64,000 nt of DNA, taken from contig NZ_JACHVQ010000001.1 in the NCBI RefSeq assembly GCF_014190805.1, positions 1,426,001-1,490,000 on the forward strand. The letters are read 5' to 3'. A model generated the notes under the pieces. It was given only the letters and a program-made list of their open reading frames with translations, made no database searches and was not told the origin of the DNA. A program made the position numbers and the translations under genes. Within the stretch, counting starts at the first letter, position 1. The number at the start of each line of letters is the position of its first letter. Below are positions 42,165 through 51,578 of the stretch, in pieces. This DNA comes from Flexivirga oryzae (lineage in GTDB: Bacteria; Actinomycetota; Actinomycetes; Actinomycetales; Dermatophilaceae).

Positions 42165-43637
42165 GTGACATGGCGGCTCCAGGGCGATCGGTGGCGAGTC
42201 GTCCTCGTCGTAGTCCTGGCGCTGCCGCTGCTCGCCTGGGCACTGAGCTGGGTGCTGCACGGATGGATTCCGCAGGGCGACGAGGCCTGGATCGCGCTGA
42301 AGACCCAGGACGTATTCAGCGCACATCCGCCGCTGCAGGGGATGCGATCGACCAGTGACCTGCAGTGGACGGGCGTCTGGGCACACCACCCCGGCCCGAT
42401 CGAGTTCTACCTGCTTGCCGTGCCGTATGCCGTCACCGGCTTCCACCCGGTGGGTCTGATCCTCGGATGCTTTCTGCTCGCGGTGGCACTCATCTGGCTC
42501 GCCGTCGAGCACGGGTGGGCGGCCGGCCGCAGCAACGGTGTTGTTGTCGTTGTGCTGGCGGTGGTGGGATCGGAGATCATGCTCGGGCCGTCCCTGGTGT
42601 TGCCGTGGAACCCCTGGCCCGCGGTGCTCGGTACGGTGACGTTGCTGGTGCTGGCCTGGCAACTGCTGCTCGATAAACTGTCCGCCCTGCCGTGGTTCGT
42701 CGCTGTCGCGAGTCTCGTCCTGCAGGCCAATCTGGCGCTGCTGCCCGTAGTGCTGCCGCTGCTGATCGTCCTGGCAGTGGTCGGGCTGCTGCGCTGGCAC
42801 GAGCGACGATCGGCCATCTGGCCGCTGCCGGGCTGGGGTGCCGTCGACCGGCCGCGAGTGTGGCGCCGGCCAGGTGCGCGCGCAGTGGCGGTCGGTGTCG
42901 CCTGCTGGCTCCCCGCGGTCGTGGAACTCTTCGAGGTGACACCGAACAACGCTTCGCAACTGTGGGCGCTCACCACCAGGGAACTGGCTGGGCCGCTGCA
43001 CCTGGTCGCTGCCGCCCTCCTTGTCGTGGCCTGTTGCTGGGCAGCGCGTCGGATCGCCCCGCAGTCTCTGACCGCGCGATCGGCCGCACGCTCGGTGAGT
43101 GGCTGCCTCGCGACGGGTGTGTTGGCGGCGCTCGCAGCCGGCGGGACACGACGACTCGGCTATCTCTTCATGGCGTTCGGTGCGGTGCTGTTCGCGGCTG
43201 CGGCCCGGCGGGACCGGTGGCCGATGCGGCAGCGCCTGAGCGCAGTACCACCAGCCGGTTGGGCAGCAGTCGGGCTCACCATCGCCCTGTGCATCGGACC
43301 GGGCGCGCCGATGGCACTCAGCTTCACACGGGGCGAACTTCGCTCGACAACCAGAGCGCAGCCGGTGCCCGGGGCCGTCCGACAGGAACTGCGCGCGGAC
43401 GGGGTTCGGTCCGGTGCGGTTGTGATCCGCGGCGTCGGCGCGCAAGGCTGGGCCAGCTATGCCCCGGCCGTCGTGGCATTCCTCGCCGCGCACGGGTACA
43501 CCCCCTATTTCGACGTGGCCTGGGGGCATCCGGAGGACGACGAGTATCGCCGTATCCGCAACGCGCCGGCAGACGCCGTCCAGGTCACGGTCGGTGACGA
43601 CGGCGTCCCGGTGGTGAAACTGCCCGCGGCCGGCTGA
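42165..43637 (+). CDS. Polytopic membrane protein, putative GT-C glycosyltransferase (copy B)
   Basis: 490 residues, about 10-12 helices. Shares with the 33502-35199 protein HGWIPQGDEAWIALKTQ, VFSAHPPLQGMRST, HHPGPIEFY, VLQANLALLPV and VTPNNASQL in the same order. Putative membrane sugar transferase; donor unknown. An in-frame GTG at 42159 is possible but the -10 spacing favours 42165. The two copies flank the acyltransferase triplet on opposite strands. Confidence 0.62.
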   Translation: MTWRLQGDRWRVVLVVVLALPLLAWALSWVLHGWIPQGDEAWIALKTQDVFSAHPPLQGMRSTSDLQWTGVWAHHPGPIEFYLLAVPYAVTGFHPVGLILGCFLLAVALIWLAVEHGWAAGRSNGVVVVVLAVVGSEIMLGPSLVLPWNPWPAVLGTVTLLVLAWQLLLDKLSALPWFVAVASLVLQANLALLPVVLPLLIVLAVVGLLRWHERRSAIWPLPGWGAVDRPRVWRRPGARAVAVGVACWLPAVVELFEVTPNNASQLWALTTRELAGPLHLVAAALLVVACCWAARRIAPQSLTARSAARSVSGCLATGVLAALAAGGTRRLGYLFMAFGAVLFAAAARRDRWPMRQRLSAVPPAGWAAVGLTIALCIGPGAPMALSFTRGELRSTTRAQPVPGAVRQELRADGVRSGAVVIRGVGAQGWASYAPAVVAFLAAHGYTPYFDVAWGHPEDDEYRRIRNAPADAVQVTVGDDGVPVVKLPAAG

Positions 43638-43701
43638 CAATGGCAATCCGGGAGTCGGCATTCCCGCGTCCGGATGGTCGCTGGAGTGAGATCCTTCGCG
43701 G

Positions 43702-44997
43702 GTGAACGGGTTGACTGCCGACGAGCAACGCGTGCTGGATCTGGTGGATGACGAGGCGATCCTGGCCGACCTCGCGGCACTGGTCGCCATCCCGTCGGCC
43801 GGCGGATCATCGGGTGAGGTGGCGGCGCAGCGGTGGTGTGCGCAGCGTCTCCGCGTGCTCGGGTTCGACGTCGACGAATGGGACATCGATGTGCCCGCGT
43901 TGACCGCTGCCGTGGGATTCCCGGGGGCGGAGGTGGAGCGGGCGGCGGCACTGGGCGTCGTCGGCGTGCTGCCGGCGTCGGACGGCAGCAACGACGCCGA
44001 CCGTCCCGCTCTCGCGTTCGGCGGTCACACCGACGTCGTCCCACCGGGCAACATCGACGCCTGGACCAGCGACCCGTTCGTGCTGCGGATCCAGGACGGC
44101 GTCGGCTACGGGCGCGGCGTGTGCGACATGAAGGCCGGGGTGGCCGCGATGATCGGCGCGGTCGACGCACTGCGCCGGGCCGGTGTCCACCGCAGCCGGT
44201 CGATCGCCGTCCACTGCGTCAGCGGTGAGGAGGACGGCGGGCTGGGCGCGTTCGCCACCCTGCAGCGGGGCCATCGCGCGGACGCCTGCGTCATCACCGA
44301 GCCGACCGCGGCCGCCGTCATACCGACCAACGCCGGCTCGTTGACCTTCCGGATCGAGGTGCCCGGGCTGGCGACCCACGGCTCGCAACGATGGCAAGGT
44401 GTCAGCGCGATCGACAAACTGGACGTGCTGCAGACCGCACTGCGGCGCCTCGAAGCGGAGCGAAACGCAGGCGTACCAGCGGAATTCGCGCATCTACAGC
44501 TTCCCTGGCCGCTGTCCATCGGCATCGTGCACGCCGGTGATTGGGCCAGCACCGTCCCCGACCTGCTGATCGCCGAGGGCCGGTACGGTGTGCGCCCAGG
44601 GGAGCGGGTCGAGGACGCGCAACGGGCGTTCGAGCAGGCCGTGTGTGCCGAGTCGCAACGAGATCCGTGGCTGCGCGAGCACCCGGTGCGAATCAGCTGG
44701 CCGGGTGGCCGGTTCGCGGCGGGCAGCCTGCCACAGGGCCATCCGCTGCTGCAGGAGGTCCGCGACGCGGTGTCGACCGTCCGTGGCAGCGTCCCGGACG
44801 TGGTCGGGGCGCCATACGGTTCCGACCTGCGGCTGTATGCCGGGGCCGGTGTGCCGACCCTGCAGTACGGTCCGGGACGCGTGGAGCAGGCTCATGCGGT
44901 GGATGAATCGGTCGAACTGGCGGACGTACTGGCCTGCGCCCGGGTGTGCGCGCTGCTGGCCGTGCGCGCAAGCAGCACGGAAGTGACCGGTGAGTAA
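43702..44997 (+). CDS. M20 family metallopeptidase (ArgE/DapE-type)
   Basis: 431 residues. Two-zinc active site: His in FGGHTDVVPPG, Asp in CDMKAGVAAM, Glu pair in CVSGEEDGG, Glu in ITEPT and His near the C-terminus in EQAHAVDE. Dimerisation lid between. Hydrolyses an N-acyl amino acid or dipeptide; exact substrate unknown. Not obviously part of the glycan locus around it. Start GTG 43702 lies 6 nt after GATCCT. Confidence 0.87.
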   Translation: MNGLTADEQRVLDLVDDEAILADLAALVAIPSAGGSSGEVAAQRWCAQRLRVLGFDVDEWDIDVPALTAAVGFPGAEVERAAALGVVGVLPASDGSNDADRPALAFGGHTDVVPPGNIDAWTSDPFVLRIQDGVGYGRGVCDMKAGVAAMIGAVDALRRAGVHRSRSIAVHCVSGEEDGGLGAFATLQRGHRADACVITEPTAAAVIPTNAGSLTFRIEVPGLATHGSQRWQGVSAIDKLDVLQTALRRLEAERNAGVPAEFAHLQLPWPLSIGIVHAGDWASTVPDLLIAEGRYGVRPGERVEDAQRAFEQAVCAESQRDPWLREHPVRISWPGGRFAAGSLPQGHPLLQEVRDAVSTVRGSVPDVVGAPYGSDLRLYAGAGVPTLQYGPGRVEQAHAVDESVELADVLACARVCALLAVRASSTEVTGE

Positions 44998-45030
44998 CCC
45001 CAGGAGGGCGCGGCGCTAGTCTCTGCCCCC

Positions 45031-45873
45031 ATGCAGACTTCTCGCGTGTTCGACGCCGTCGCCGCGGCGTTCCCGGGCGACCCGCAGTCGACCGACCCGA
45101 TAGATCCGCTGTGGCAGCGGCTGGCCGAAGAAGTCGAAGGCTTCACCGGGACCAATGAGCTCGCGGTGCTCAACGCCGCAGCCGCGGCGCTCCCGGACGA
45201 CGAGGCCTACCTGGAGGTCGGCACCTTCAAGGGCCGGTCGCTCGTGGCCGCGGTCCAGGGCAACGAGCGCACGAGGTTCTACGCGATCGAGAACTTCCTG
45301 GAGTTCGGTATGACGGGCCAGGACGCCCGCGCCGAGCTCCAGGACAACCTGGAACGGCTCGCTGGCGACGCCGATGTGCACCTGCTCGAAGGAGACGCGT
45401 TCACCCTCATGGCGCAGCCCGGCGTGATCGACCGGCCGATCGGCGTCTACTTCTACGACGGGGACCACACGCTGCTCGCACACTATTTGGCGCTCGCTGT
45501 CGTGGAACCGTTGCTTGCCGACGAAGCCTTGGTACTGGTCGACGATGCGAGTTGGAAGGTCGTGCAGCGCGCTCACCGACTCTTCCTGCGCCGCCATCCG
45601 GGCTGGAAGGTCGTGCGTACCTGGGACGTGACGGGGGCTGACGACCTGCGGTGGGCGAACGGCATGCACGCGCTCGTATTTCGTCGCAGCGATGCCAGGG
45701 GGCGGTCCCTGAGCCGCACTGACGAAGGATTGCGCCGCTATCAAACGGTGCTGCAGGACAAGATCAACAAGGCCGCGTGGAAGTTCGGAACGCGGCTCCC
45801 GGCTCCAGTCAAGCAGGGACTGGTGCGCCTCACCGTCTCACGTGCGAGGAGTGTCGGCGGCGACGATCACTGA
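45031..45873 (+). CDS. Class I SAM-dependent methyltransferase-like protein
   Basis: 280 residues. Glycine-rich loop YLEVGTFKGRS (60-70), acidic residue in YAIENFLEF, and FYDGDHTLLAHYLALAV and LVDDASW in the second half, the pattern of the methyltransferase_24 group that often modifies sugars. TAGTCT lies 8 nt before the ATG. Its 3' end overlaps the convergent flippase gene by 36 nt. Confidence 0.72.
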   Translation: MQTSRVFDAVAAAFPGDPQSTDPIDPLWQRLAEEVEGFTGTNELAVLNAAAAALPDDEAYLEVGTFKGRSLVAAVQGNERTRFYAIENFLEFGMTGQDARAELQDNLERLAGDADVHLLEGDAFTLMAQPGVIDRPIGVYFYDGDHTLLAHYLALAVVEPLLADEALVLVDDASWKVVQRAHRLFLRRHPGWKVVRTWDVTGADDLRWANGMHALVFRRSDARGRSLSRTDEGLRRYQTVLQDKINKAAWKFGTRLPAPVKQGLVRLTVSRARSVGGDDH

Positions 45874-47097
45874 GTCCTCCGCCAGCGTCGCCGCCTGGTG
45901 GCGCACCAGCACCCGGCACAGGCCGGCGCCCACGATCACGAGCGCGCCCACCATGCAGACTCCGACCAGTTGCGTTGCGGAGCGGTGCCAGTGGGCGGAG
46001 ATCGCGATGACCTCGACAGCGATGACGGCCCAGGTCAACCGACCCAGCCAGCCGGTGTTGCTGCCCATTTCCGAGAACAACCACACCTGGGCCAGCGCCC
46101 ACGCAATACCGAGGATCACGCACAGCAGCGCCAGCCGGCTGAACGGTGCGTAATCGGCGCCGCCTGCAAGGGTGATCCAGGTGCGCGGTGAGATGGCGAC
46201 GATGCCGAAGCCGACGGCGCCGATCGCGGCGACGACTCCACTCGCCTGGAGGAGGGTTCGGGTCGGCCGGCGCCCCTGCATCCGCGGCACGATGATCAGC
46301 GCGACGAACTGCGTGCCCCAGCAGATGGCGCGCGCGAAGGTCGACGCCAGTGCATAGCCACCCGACTCGTGCGCGGTGAGGAAGTGCCGTGCCAACAGCA
46401 TGTCGACGTTGGTGAGTGCGATGTATGCCGCGAGGGTGCTGTTCGACCGGACCAGCTCGCGGGCCATGCGTGCGGACCGCGGCAGCACGCGCAGGTCCGT
46501 GCGGCACAGCCACGCTCCGATACCGGCGGTCACAGCACCGGCGAGCAGCATCAGGGCGAACACACCGGTCACGTCCGCACCGATCAGCGCGCTGACGGCC
46601 GCCGCGACGACCCGGGTCGTCGCGTTGACCAGATAGAGCACGGAGAGTGCGTGCAACCTGCCGCGGCCCAGCAAAATGCCCTGGAAACAGCCGGTGAGCA
46701 TCATTGGCACGAGCATCCCGCCGAGCAGGATGGCGGTGACGAACGAGGGCAGGTGGAACACCCTGGCCAGAGCGGGCGAGATCACCGCCGTGAACGATGC
46801 ACCTGCGAGACCGGTGAAGATCGCCGGCCGCAGGGCGCTGGTCGGCTCTTCCGAGTCCGTCCCTGACAACCGGCGTGCGACGACCACCTGGAAGACACCG
46901 GCCGGTATGGCGAGCAGCACGCCGTACGTGGACAGCGCCGTGTAGCCGCCGAACTCGCCGGGGCCGAGCGGCCGCGACAGCAGCATCACCACGACATAGC
47001 CGAGCGCGTTCGCCATACCCATGGAGACGCCGAGCAGGGCACCGAGGGCGGTGCCCGACGAGGGCGAGCGCAGAGCGCTACGGACTGTCACGACCAC
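45838..47097 (-). CDS. Polysaccharide flippase-type membrane protein (MATE/Wzx-like)
   Basis: 419 residues, about 12 helices: LLGVSMGMANALGYVVVMLL, LSRPLGPGEFGGYTALSTYG, GCFQGILLGRGRLHALSVLY and TNVDMLLARHFLTAHESGGY are typical of Wzx/MurJ-like exporters of lipid-linked sugars. GTG 47097 is chosen (47091 possible) because TATAAC (47118-47113) lies just upstream; the longer frame would run through the divergent gene. Confidence 0.78.
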   Translation of the reverse strand: MVVTVRSALRSPSSGTALGALLGVSMGMANALGYVVVMLLSRPLGPGEFGGYTALSTYGVLLAIPAGVFQVVVARRLSGTDSEEPTSALRPAIFTGLAGASFTAVISPALARVFHLPSFVTAILLGGMLVPMMLTGCFQGILLGRGRLHALSVLYLVNATTRVVAAAVSALIGADVTGVFALMLLAGAVTAGIGAWLCRTDLRVLPRSARMARELVRSNSTLAAYIALTNVDMLLARHFLTAHESGGYALASTFARAICWGTQFVALIIVPRMQGRRPTRTLLQASGVVAAIGAVGFGIVAISPRTWITLAGGADYAPFSRLALLCVILGIAWALAQVWLFSEMGSNTGWLGRLTWAVIAVEVIAISAHWHRSATQLVGVCMVGALVIVGAGLCRVLVRHQAATLAEDSVIVAADTPRT

Positions 47098-47112
47098 AGA
47101 GGTTACTCGCGA

Positions 47113-47120
47113 GTTATATT
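47113..47120. promoter_or_regulatory. Shared divergent -10 region
   Basis: The AT-rich GTTATATT reads TATAAC toward the flippase gene and TTATAT/TATATT toward the AftD-like gene. The two starts are only 27 nt apart, so the promoters must overlap and may compete. Confidence 0.45.
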
Positions 47121-47123
47121 TGG

Positions 47124-50100
47124 GTGCCCGTAACCACGAAGGACGCCGCGCCGACGGCGACGAAAGCCGAACTCGACCGCTGGGAGCCGACTGACGTGCG
47201 CCGACTGATGACCGGCTATCGGCTGGCCGTTGCCGGACTGACGCTGCTGCTCGCACTGATCGTGGGGCTCAACGGGCTGGGGCACTTCTACACCGACATC
47301 AAACCCGAGGTCTACCTGGCGCCCGGGCGGATGATCGGGCAGTACCTGTCGGCGTGGACCAGCACGCCGTACCTCGGCTCACCCAACTTCAACGTCGGGC
47401 TGGTGCCGGTGCTCCTGGTGACCGGGGCGTTGCGCGGCCTCGGCCTGTCGCCCGAGTGGACCTTCAAGGTGCTGCACTTCGCGCTGTGGCTGGCGACCGC
47501 GTGGGGCACCGCACGGCTGACCCGCCGGCTGGTCCCGCGCGCAGGACGGTACGCGGGTCTGGCCGCGGGTGTGCTGGTGCTGGCCAACCCCTACACCATC
47601 CAGGCCGGCAGCACGCTCGCCATCGCGTTGCCGATGGCGCTGCTGCCCTGGTCGCTGCTGGCGTTCATCAACGCGCTGTGGACCCCGGGCCGACGATGGT
47701 TCTCGCCCCGCGGCTGGCTCTGGCCGGCCGTGTTCGGGCTGGAGTTCTTCGCGATGAGCGGGATGAACGTCGCGATCGTGCCGATCTTCCAGCTGCTCGC
47801 CCTGCTGCCGGTGGTCTGGGTCGCCGTGCAGGTCTGGCGGCTGCGGTGGCCGGTCGTGCTCGCCGCACTCGGCAGATGCGCGGTGTTCGTGGTCGGCGTG
47901 TCGATCTACTGGCTGGTCCCGGGTTTCGGTGCGGTGGCGACCGGCAGCCAGATCGTCGACGAGTCCGAGTCCCTCACCGGCATCGCCAAGGTGTCCTCCT
48001 TCCCGGAGGTGCTGCGCGGGATGGGTCTCTGGTCGCTGTACGGCCAGGACAACCACGGTGCCTGGGTGCCGCAGGACGCGGTCTACCTGACCAGCACGGT
48101 CGTCATGGTGCTGACCATCCTGTGGCCGGCGCTGGCGTTGCTCGCCCTGCGCTGGCTGCACGGAGCCGCCCGGGTGATCGTCGTGGGAACGGTTGCCATC
48201 GCCGCCGTGCTGATGGTCGGGATCTTCCCCGCTGCGGGACATCCGGCATCACCGTTCGGCATCGTCTACCGCGGTTTCGTGGAACTGCCCGGTATGGCGG
48301 CGTTCCGCACCACCAACAAGGTCGGCGCACTGCTGGCGCTCGGGTTCGCGCTCGCCCTCGGCGTCGCCGCGGCCCGGCTCGGACCGCGGATCATGCGCCG
48401 GGACGGCCTGGCACCGATCGCAGCGGTCTCGGTCGCGGTGCTGCTGATGTCCTGGACGCTGCCCGCGCTGACCAACCGGCTCTACACCTCGCCGATGGAC
48501 ATCCCCGGTTACTGGAAGCAGGCCGCGAGCGCGGTCGACAAGGGCAACCCGGACGCCGCAGTGCTCTTCCTGCCCGGGCAGACGCGCGCGGCATACCGCT
48601 GGACCGTCGACCGGCCGGACGACGTGGCCAACTCGCTGTTCGACCGGCAGGTGATCCTCCCCGAGACCAGCCCCAACGCGTCCGCCCCGGGTGGCAACTT
48701 CCTGGCGTCGCTCGACTCGACGCTGGAGAACGGCGTCGTCCCGGACGGGATGGTCTCCACCTACGCCCGGTACCTGGGCGCCGACACCGTGCTGATGCGG
48801 CACGACACCGACTGGCAGGACGCGGGCGGGGTGCAGCCCGGCGCGGTCTCGTCGATCGCCGCCGCCGACAAGGGCCTGTTCGGCGTCGCCAACTACGGCC
48901 TGCCCGGCGAGTATGTCGCCACCGGCGGCAGCGACGCCGCCGAGAACCAGCTGCCGCCGCTGCAGCAGTACGCGGTGAAGGACCCGAACTCCACCGTCCG
49001 GGTCGAATCGACGAAGAACTCCCTGGTCGTCGCCGGCGACGGCTTCTCCGTCCCGGCCATGGTGAGCGCCGGTCTGCTCGCCGGCACACCGAGCTTCCGC
49101 TACGCCCAGGACCTGACCAGCAGCGGGCTGGCCGGCAGCCTCGGCCGCGAGCACGCCCTCGTGCTGACCGATACCAACGCCCGGCGGGACGCGATCACCA
49201 ACCGGCTCTCGAACAACCAGGGCCCGCTGCTGGCCGCGAACCAACCGCTCGGCCTGACCCGCACGCTGGGCACCGATCCCGACGACCAGACGGTGCTGGA
49301 GCGCAGCGGCGCGAGGGTCACGGCGACCTCCGAGGGCGGCGCCTTTTTCGACCAGCCGTACGCCGTGCCCGAGAACGCCGTCGACGGCGACCCCACCACC
49401 TCCTGGCTGTTCGGCGACTTCGACCGGGCACCGGGCAACAGGCTCACCATCACCGAGCCGAAGGCGCAGCGGCTCGGCACCATCCGGATCGCGCAGGCGC
49501 AGGTCGGGAAGGTGAAGATCGACAAGGTCACCGTGCGGGCCGGCGGCAGGTCCGTGACACGCACCCTGCCGTCCACCGGCTACGCGGACTTCCCGATGGG
49601 TGACGTGTCCGCCCAGCAGGTCACGGTCACCATCGACTCCACCCGCGGCACGGGCTACAACCTGGTCGGCATCACCGACATCCAGGGCGTCGGCCCGGTC
49701 GCGGTCCGCACCGCGCGCACCCCGCTCACCTTCGACACCCTCTACCAGGGGCTCAGCAGCAGCGAGCGGGCGAGGTTCGACAGCACGCCGCTGGACGTGC
49801 TGCTGACCCGCGAGCAGGGCACCGCCGACGTGTATGACGACTCCGAGACGCAGCTGCGCCGGATCGTCAGCCTGCCCGACTCCCGGACCTTCGACGGGAC
49901 GGCTGCGGTCCGGGTGGAGGGTTCGTTCGAGCCGGTGTACGACCGGGCCGCCGGCCTGTCGACGAAGATCCGGGCGACCTCGTCGGACTTCTACTTCCGG
50001 TTGGCCTCGACCCGTGCGTCACTCGCCGCGGACGGCAAGTCGTCCACGGCCTGGCAGCCCGGCGGCAAGCTGGCGGGTGCCTGGTGGCAGTTGACCGGCC

Positions 50101-51578
50101 CGCAGCGGGCCATCCGGACCGTCAAGGTCGCCCAGCAACCTGCCGACGGCGACACCTCGAACCCGCGGAACTCCTACGCGAAGCGCGTCACCATCACCGT
50201 CGACGGCCACGAGGTCGCCTCGGCCGTTCTGAAGCAGTCCGGCACGACCCGGATCGTCATACCCAAGCGGCACGGAAAGCCGTTGCGGGGCAAGACGATC
50301 CGGATGACGATCGACTCGATCACCGGCAGCGAGAACGGCGTGCCGCCGCGGTTCACCTCCATCGACACCGGCCTGCGGGTCAAGCAGTTGAAGCTCGGAC
50401 CCGTCGACACGGCGGGCGCGGACGACCCGCGGTGCACGACGGTCGCCACCGTCGACGGCGACCCGCTGCGGATGCGACCCGTGGCGCAGCAGTTGAGCAG
50501 CACCTCCGACCAGGGCAGCACGTGGGCCCTGTGCGGCTCGTTGCACCTCGGCAAGGGGACGCACCGGATCGAGCCGGCCCCCGGGTTCGTCCTGGACAAC
50601 CTGCACCTGACCGACGTGCAGCACGACGCCGCGGCGTCGCCCGCGGTCGCACCGGTCACCCAGGTCACCCGCGATGCGAGCACGCACAAGACGTTGCGGG
50701 TCACCACGAACGGGCCGACCGCCGTGGTCCTCGGGCAGAGCCTGGCCGGCGGCTGGCACGCGACCGCGAACGGCACCGACCTCGGTGCACCGCAGCTGAT
50801 CGACGGTTACTCGACCGGATGGCTGCTGCCGAAGGCCGGGAAGTACACGATCCAGATCAGCTACGCCCCGCAGCGCCGCGCCGACGTGGCACTCGCGGTG
50901 AGCCTCGCCGTGCTGCTGCTCGCGGTCGCGCTGGTGGTGCTGGCGGTGTTCCGCAAGCTGCGCCCGGCGAAGAACGGCCCGGAGGACCCGGACGGCGAGG
51001 AGGACCTCGACGACGAGGACCTGGACGTCTTCTACCGCCGGCTCGCCGAACTCGGGCCGGTGGACGGCGCGGTGGAGCGCGCGATGAGCATGGCGGGGCA
51101 TCGGGACAGCGGCGCCGCCGACGAGGTGGACACCGATCGTGCGGCGGGTCGCGGCCTGGGCCTGTCCGACACCTGGGACCGGCGTCCGCGGACCGAACGC
51201 GCCCGCGGGCCGCGACGGCTGACCTCGCCCAGCGCGGCGAGGGCGCTGCCACGTCCTGTCCTGGAGGTCGGGCTGGTCCTGGTGGCGGCGTTCTTCGTCG
51301 GCTGGGCCGGGCTGGTCGCGGGCGCCGTCGTCGTGGCGGTGCTGCGCCGGCGGCGCTCGGTCCCCGCCAGATGGCTGCAGGTCGCCGGAGCGGCCCTGCT
51401 GCTGCTCTCGATGGGTGTCTACCTGCTCGTGCTCGGCGACGCCCGCGGCACCCTGAGCGCGGACGGCGTCGCACAGAGCATGTGGCCGCACTGGCTGGCC
51501 GGCGCGGGACTGGTGATCGGTCTCGTGGGCGCACTGCGGGACACCGGATCGACGGACGAGGACGTGGCCGATGAGTGA
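47124..51578 (+). CDS. AftD-like alpha-(1->3)-arabinofuranosyltransferase family protein (DUF3367), copy 1
   Basis: 1484 residues. N-terminal GT-C membrane domain with catalytic-type acidic motif YTDIKPEVYLAPGRM after helix 1, LANPYTIQAGST and WLVPGFGAVATGSQ. Extracytoplasmic part (about 510-1260) holds two discoidin-like carbohydrate-binding stretches (NAVDGDPTTSWLFGDFD and DGKSSTAWQPGGKLAGAWWQ). C-terminal helices at about 1250 and 1380-1480 with an acidic cytoplasmic segment between. Mycobacterial AftD adds arabinofuranose from decaprenyl-phosphate donor to wall arabinan; the sugar here is unknown. Next gene overlaps by 8 nt. Confidence 0.82.
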   Translation: MPVTTKDAAPTATKAELDRWEPTDVRRLMTGYRLAVAGLTLLLALIVGLNGLGHFYTDIKPEVYLAPGRMIGQYLSAWTSTPYLGSPNFNVGLVPVLLVTGALRGLGLSPEWTFKVLHFALWLATAWGTARLTRRLVPRAGRYAGLAAGVLVLANPYTIQAGSTLAIALPMALLPWSLLAFINALWTPGRRWFSPRGWLWPAVFGLEFFAMSGMNVAIVPIFQLLALLPVVWVAVQVWRLRWPVVLAALGRCAVFVVGVSIYWLVPGFGAVATGSQIVDESESLTGIAKVSSFPEVLRGMGLWSLYGQDNHGAWVPQDAVYLTSTVVMVLTILWPALALLALRWLHGAARVIVVGTVAIAAVLMVGIFPAAGHPASPFGIVYRGFVELPGMAAFRTTNKVGALLALGFALALGVAAARLGPRIMRRDGLAPIAAVSVAVLLMSWTLPALTNRLYTSPMDIPGYWKQAASAVDKGNPDAAVLFLPGQTRAAYRWTVDRPDDVANSLFDRQVILPETSPNASAPGGNFLASLDSTLENGVVPDGMVSTYARYLGADTVLMRHDTDWQDAGGVQPGAVSSIAAADKGLFGVANYGLPGEYVATGGSDAAENQLPPLQQYAVKDPNSTVRVESTKNSLVVAGDGFSVPAMVSAGLLAGTPSFRYAQDLTSSGLAGSLGREHALVLTDTNARRDAITNRLSNNQGPLLAANQPLGLTRTLGTDPDDQTVLERSGARVTATSEGGAFFDQPYAVPENAVDGDPTTSWLFGDFDRAPGNRLTITEPKAQRLGTIRIAQAQVGKVKIDKVTVRAGGRSVTRTLPSTGYADFPMGDVSAQQVTVTIDSTRGTGYNLVGITDIQGVGPVAVRTARTPLTFDTLYQGLSSSERARFDSTPLDVLLTREQGTADVYDDSETQLRRIVSLPDSRTFDGTAAVRVEGSFEPVYDRAAGLSTKIRATSSDFYFRLASTRASLAADGKSSTAWQPGGKLAGAWWQLTGPQRAIRTVKVAQQPADGDTSNPRNSYAKRVTITVDGHEVASAVLKQSGTTRIVIPKRHGKPLRGKTIRMTIDSITGSENGVPPRFTSIDTGLRVKQLKLGPVDTAGADDPRCTTVATVDGDPLRMRPVAQQLSSTSDQGSTWALCGSLHLGKGTHRIEPAPGFVLDNLHLTDVQHDAAASPAVAPVTQVTRDASTHKTLRVTTNGPTAVVLGQSLAGGWHATANGTDLGAPQLIDGYSTGWLLPKAGKYTIQISYAPQRRADVALAVSLAVLLLAVALVVLAVFRKLRPAKNGPEDPDGEEDLDDEDLDVFYRRLAELGPVDGAVERAMSMAGHRDSGAADEVDTDRAAGRGLGLSDTWDRRPRTERARGPRRLTSPSAARALPRPVLEVGLVLVAAFFVGWAGLVAGAVVVAVLRRRRSVPARWLQVAGAALLLLSMGVYLLVLGDARGTLSADGVAQSMWPHWLAGAGLVIGLVGALRDTGSTDEDVADE

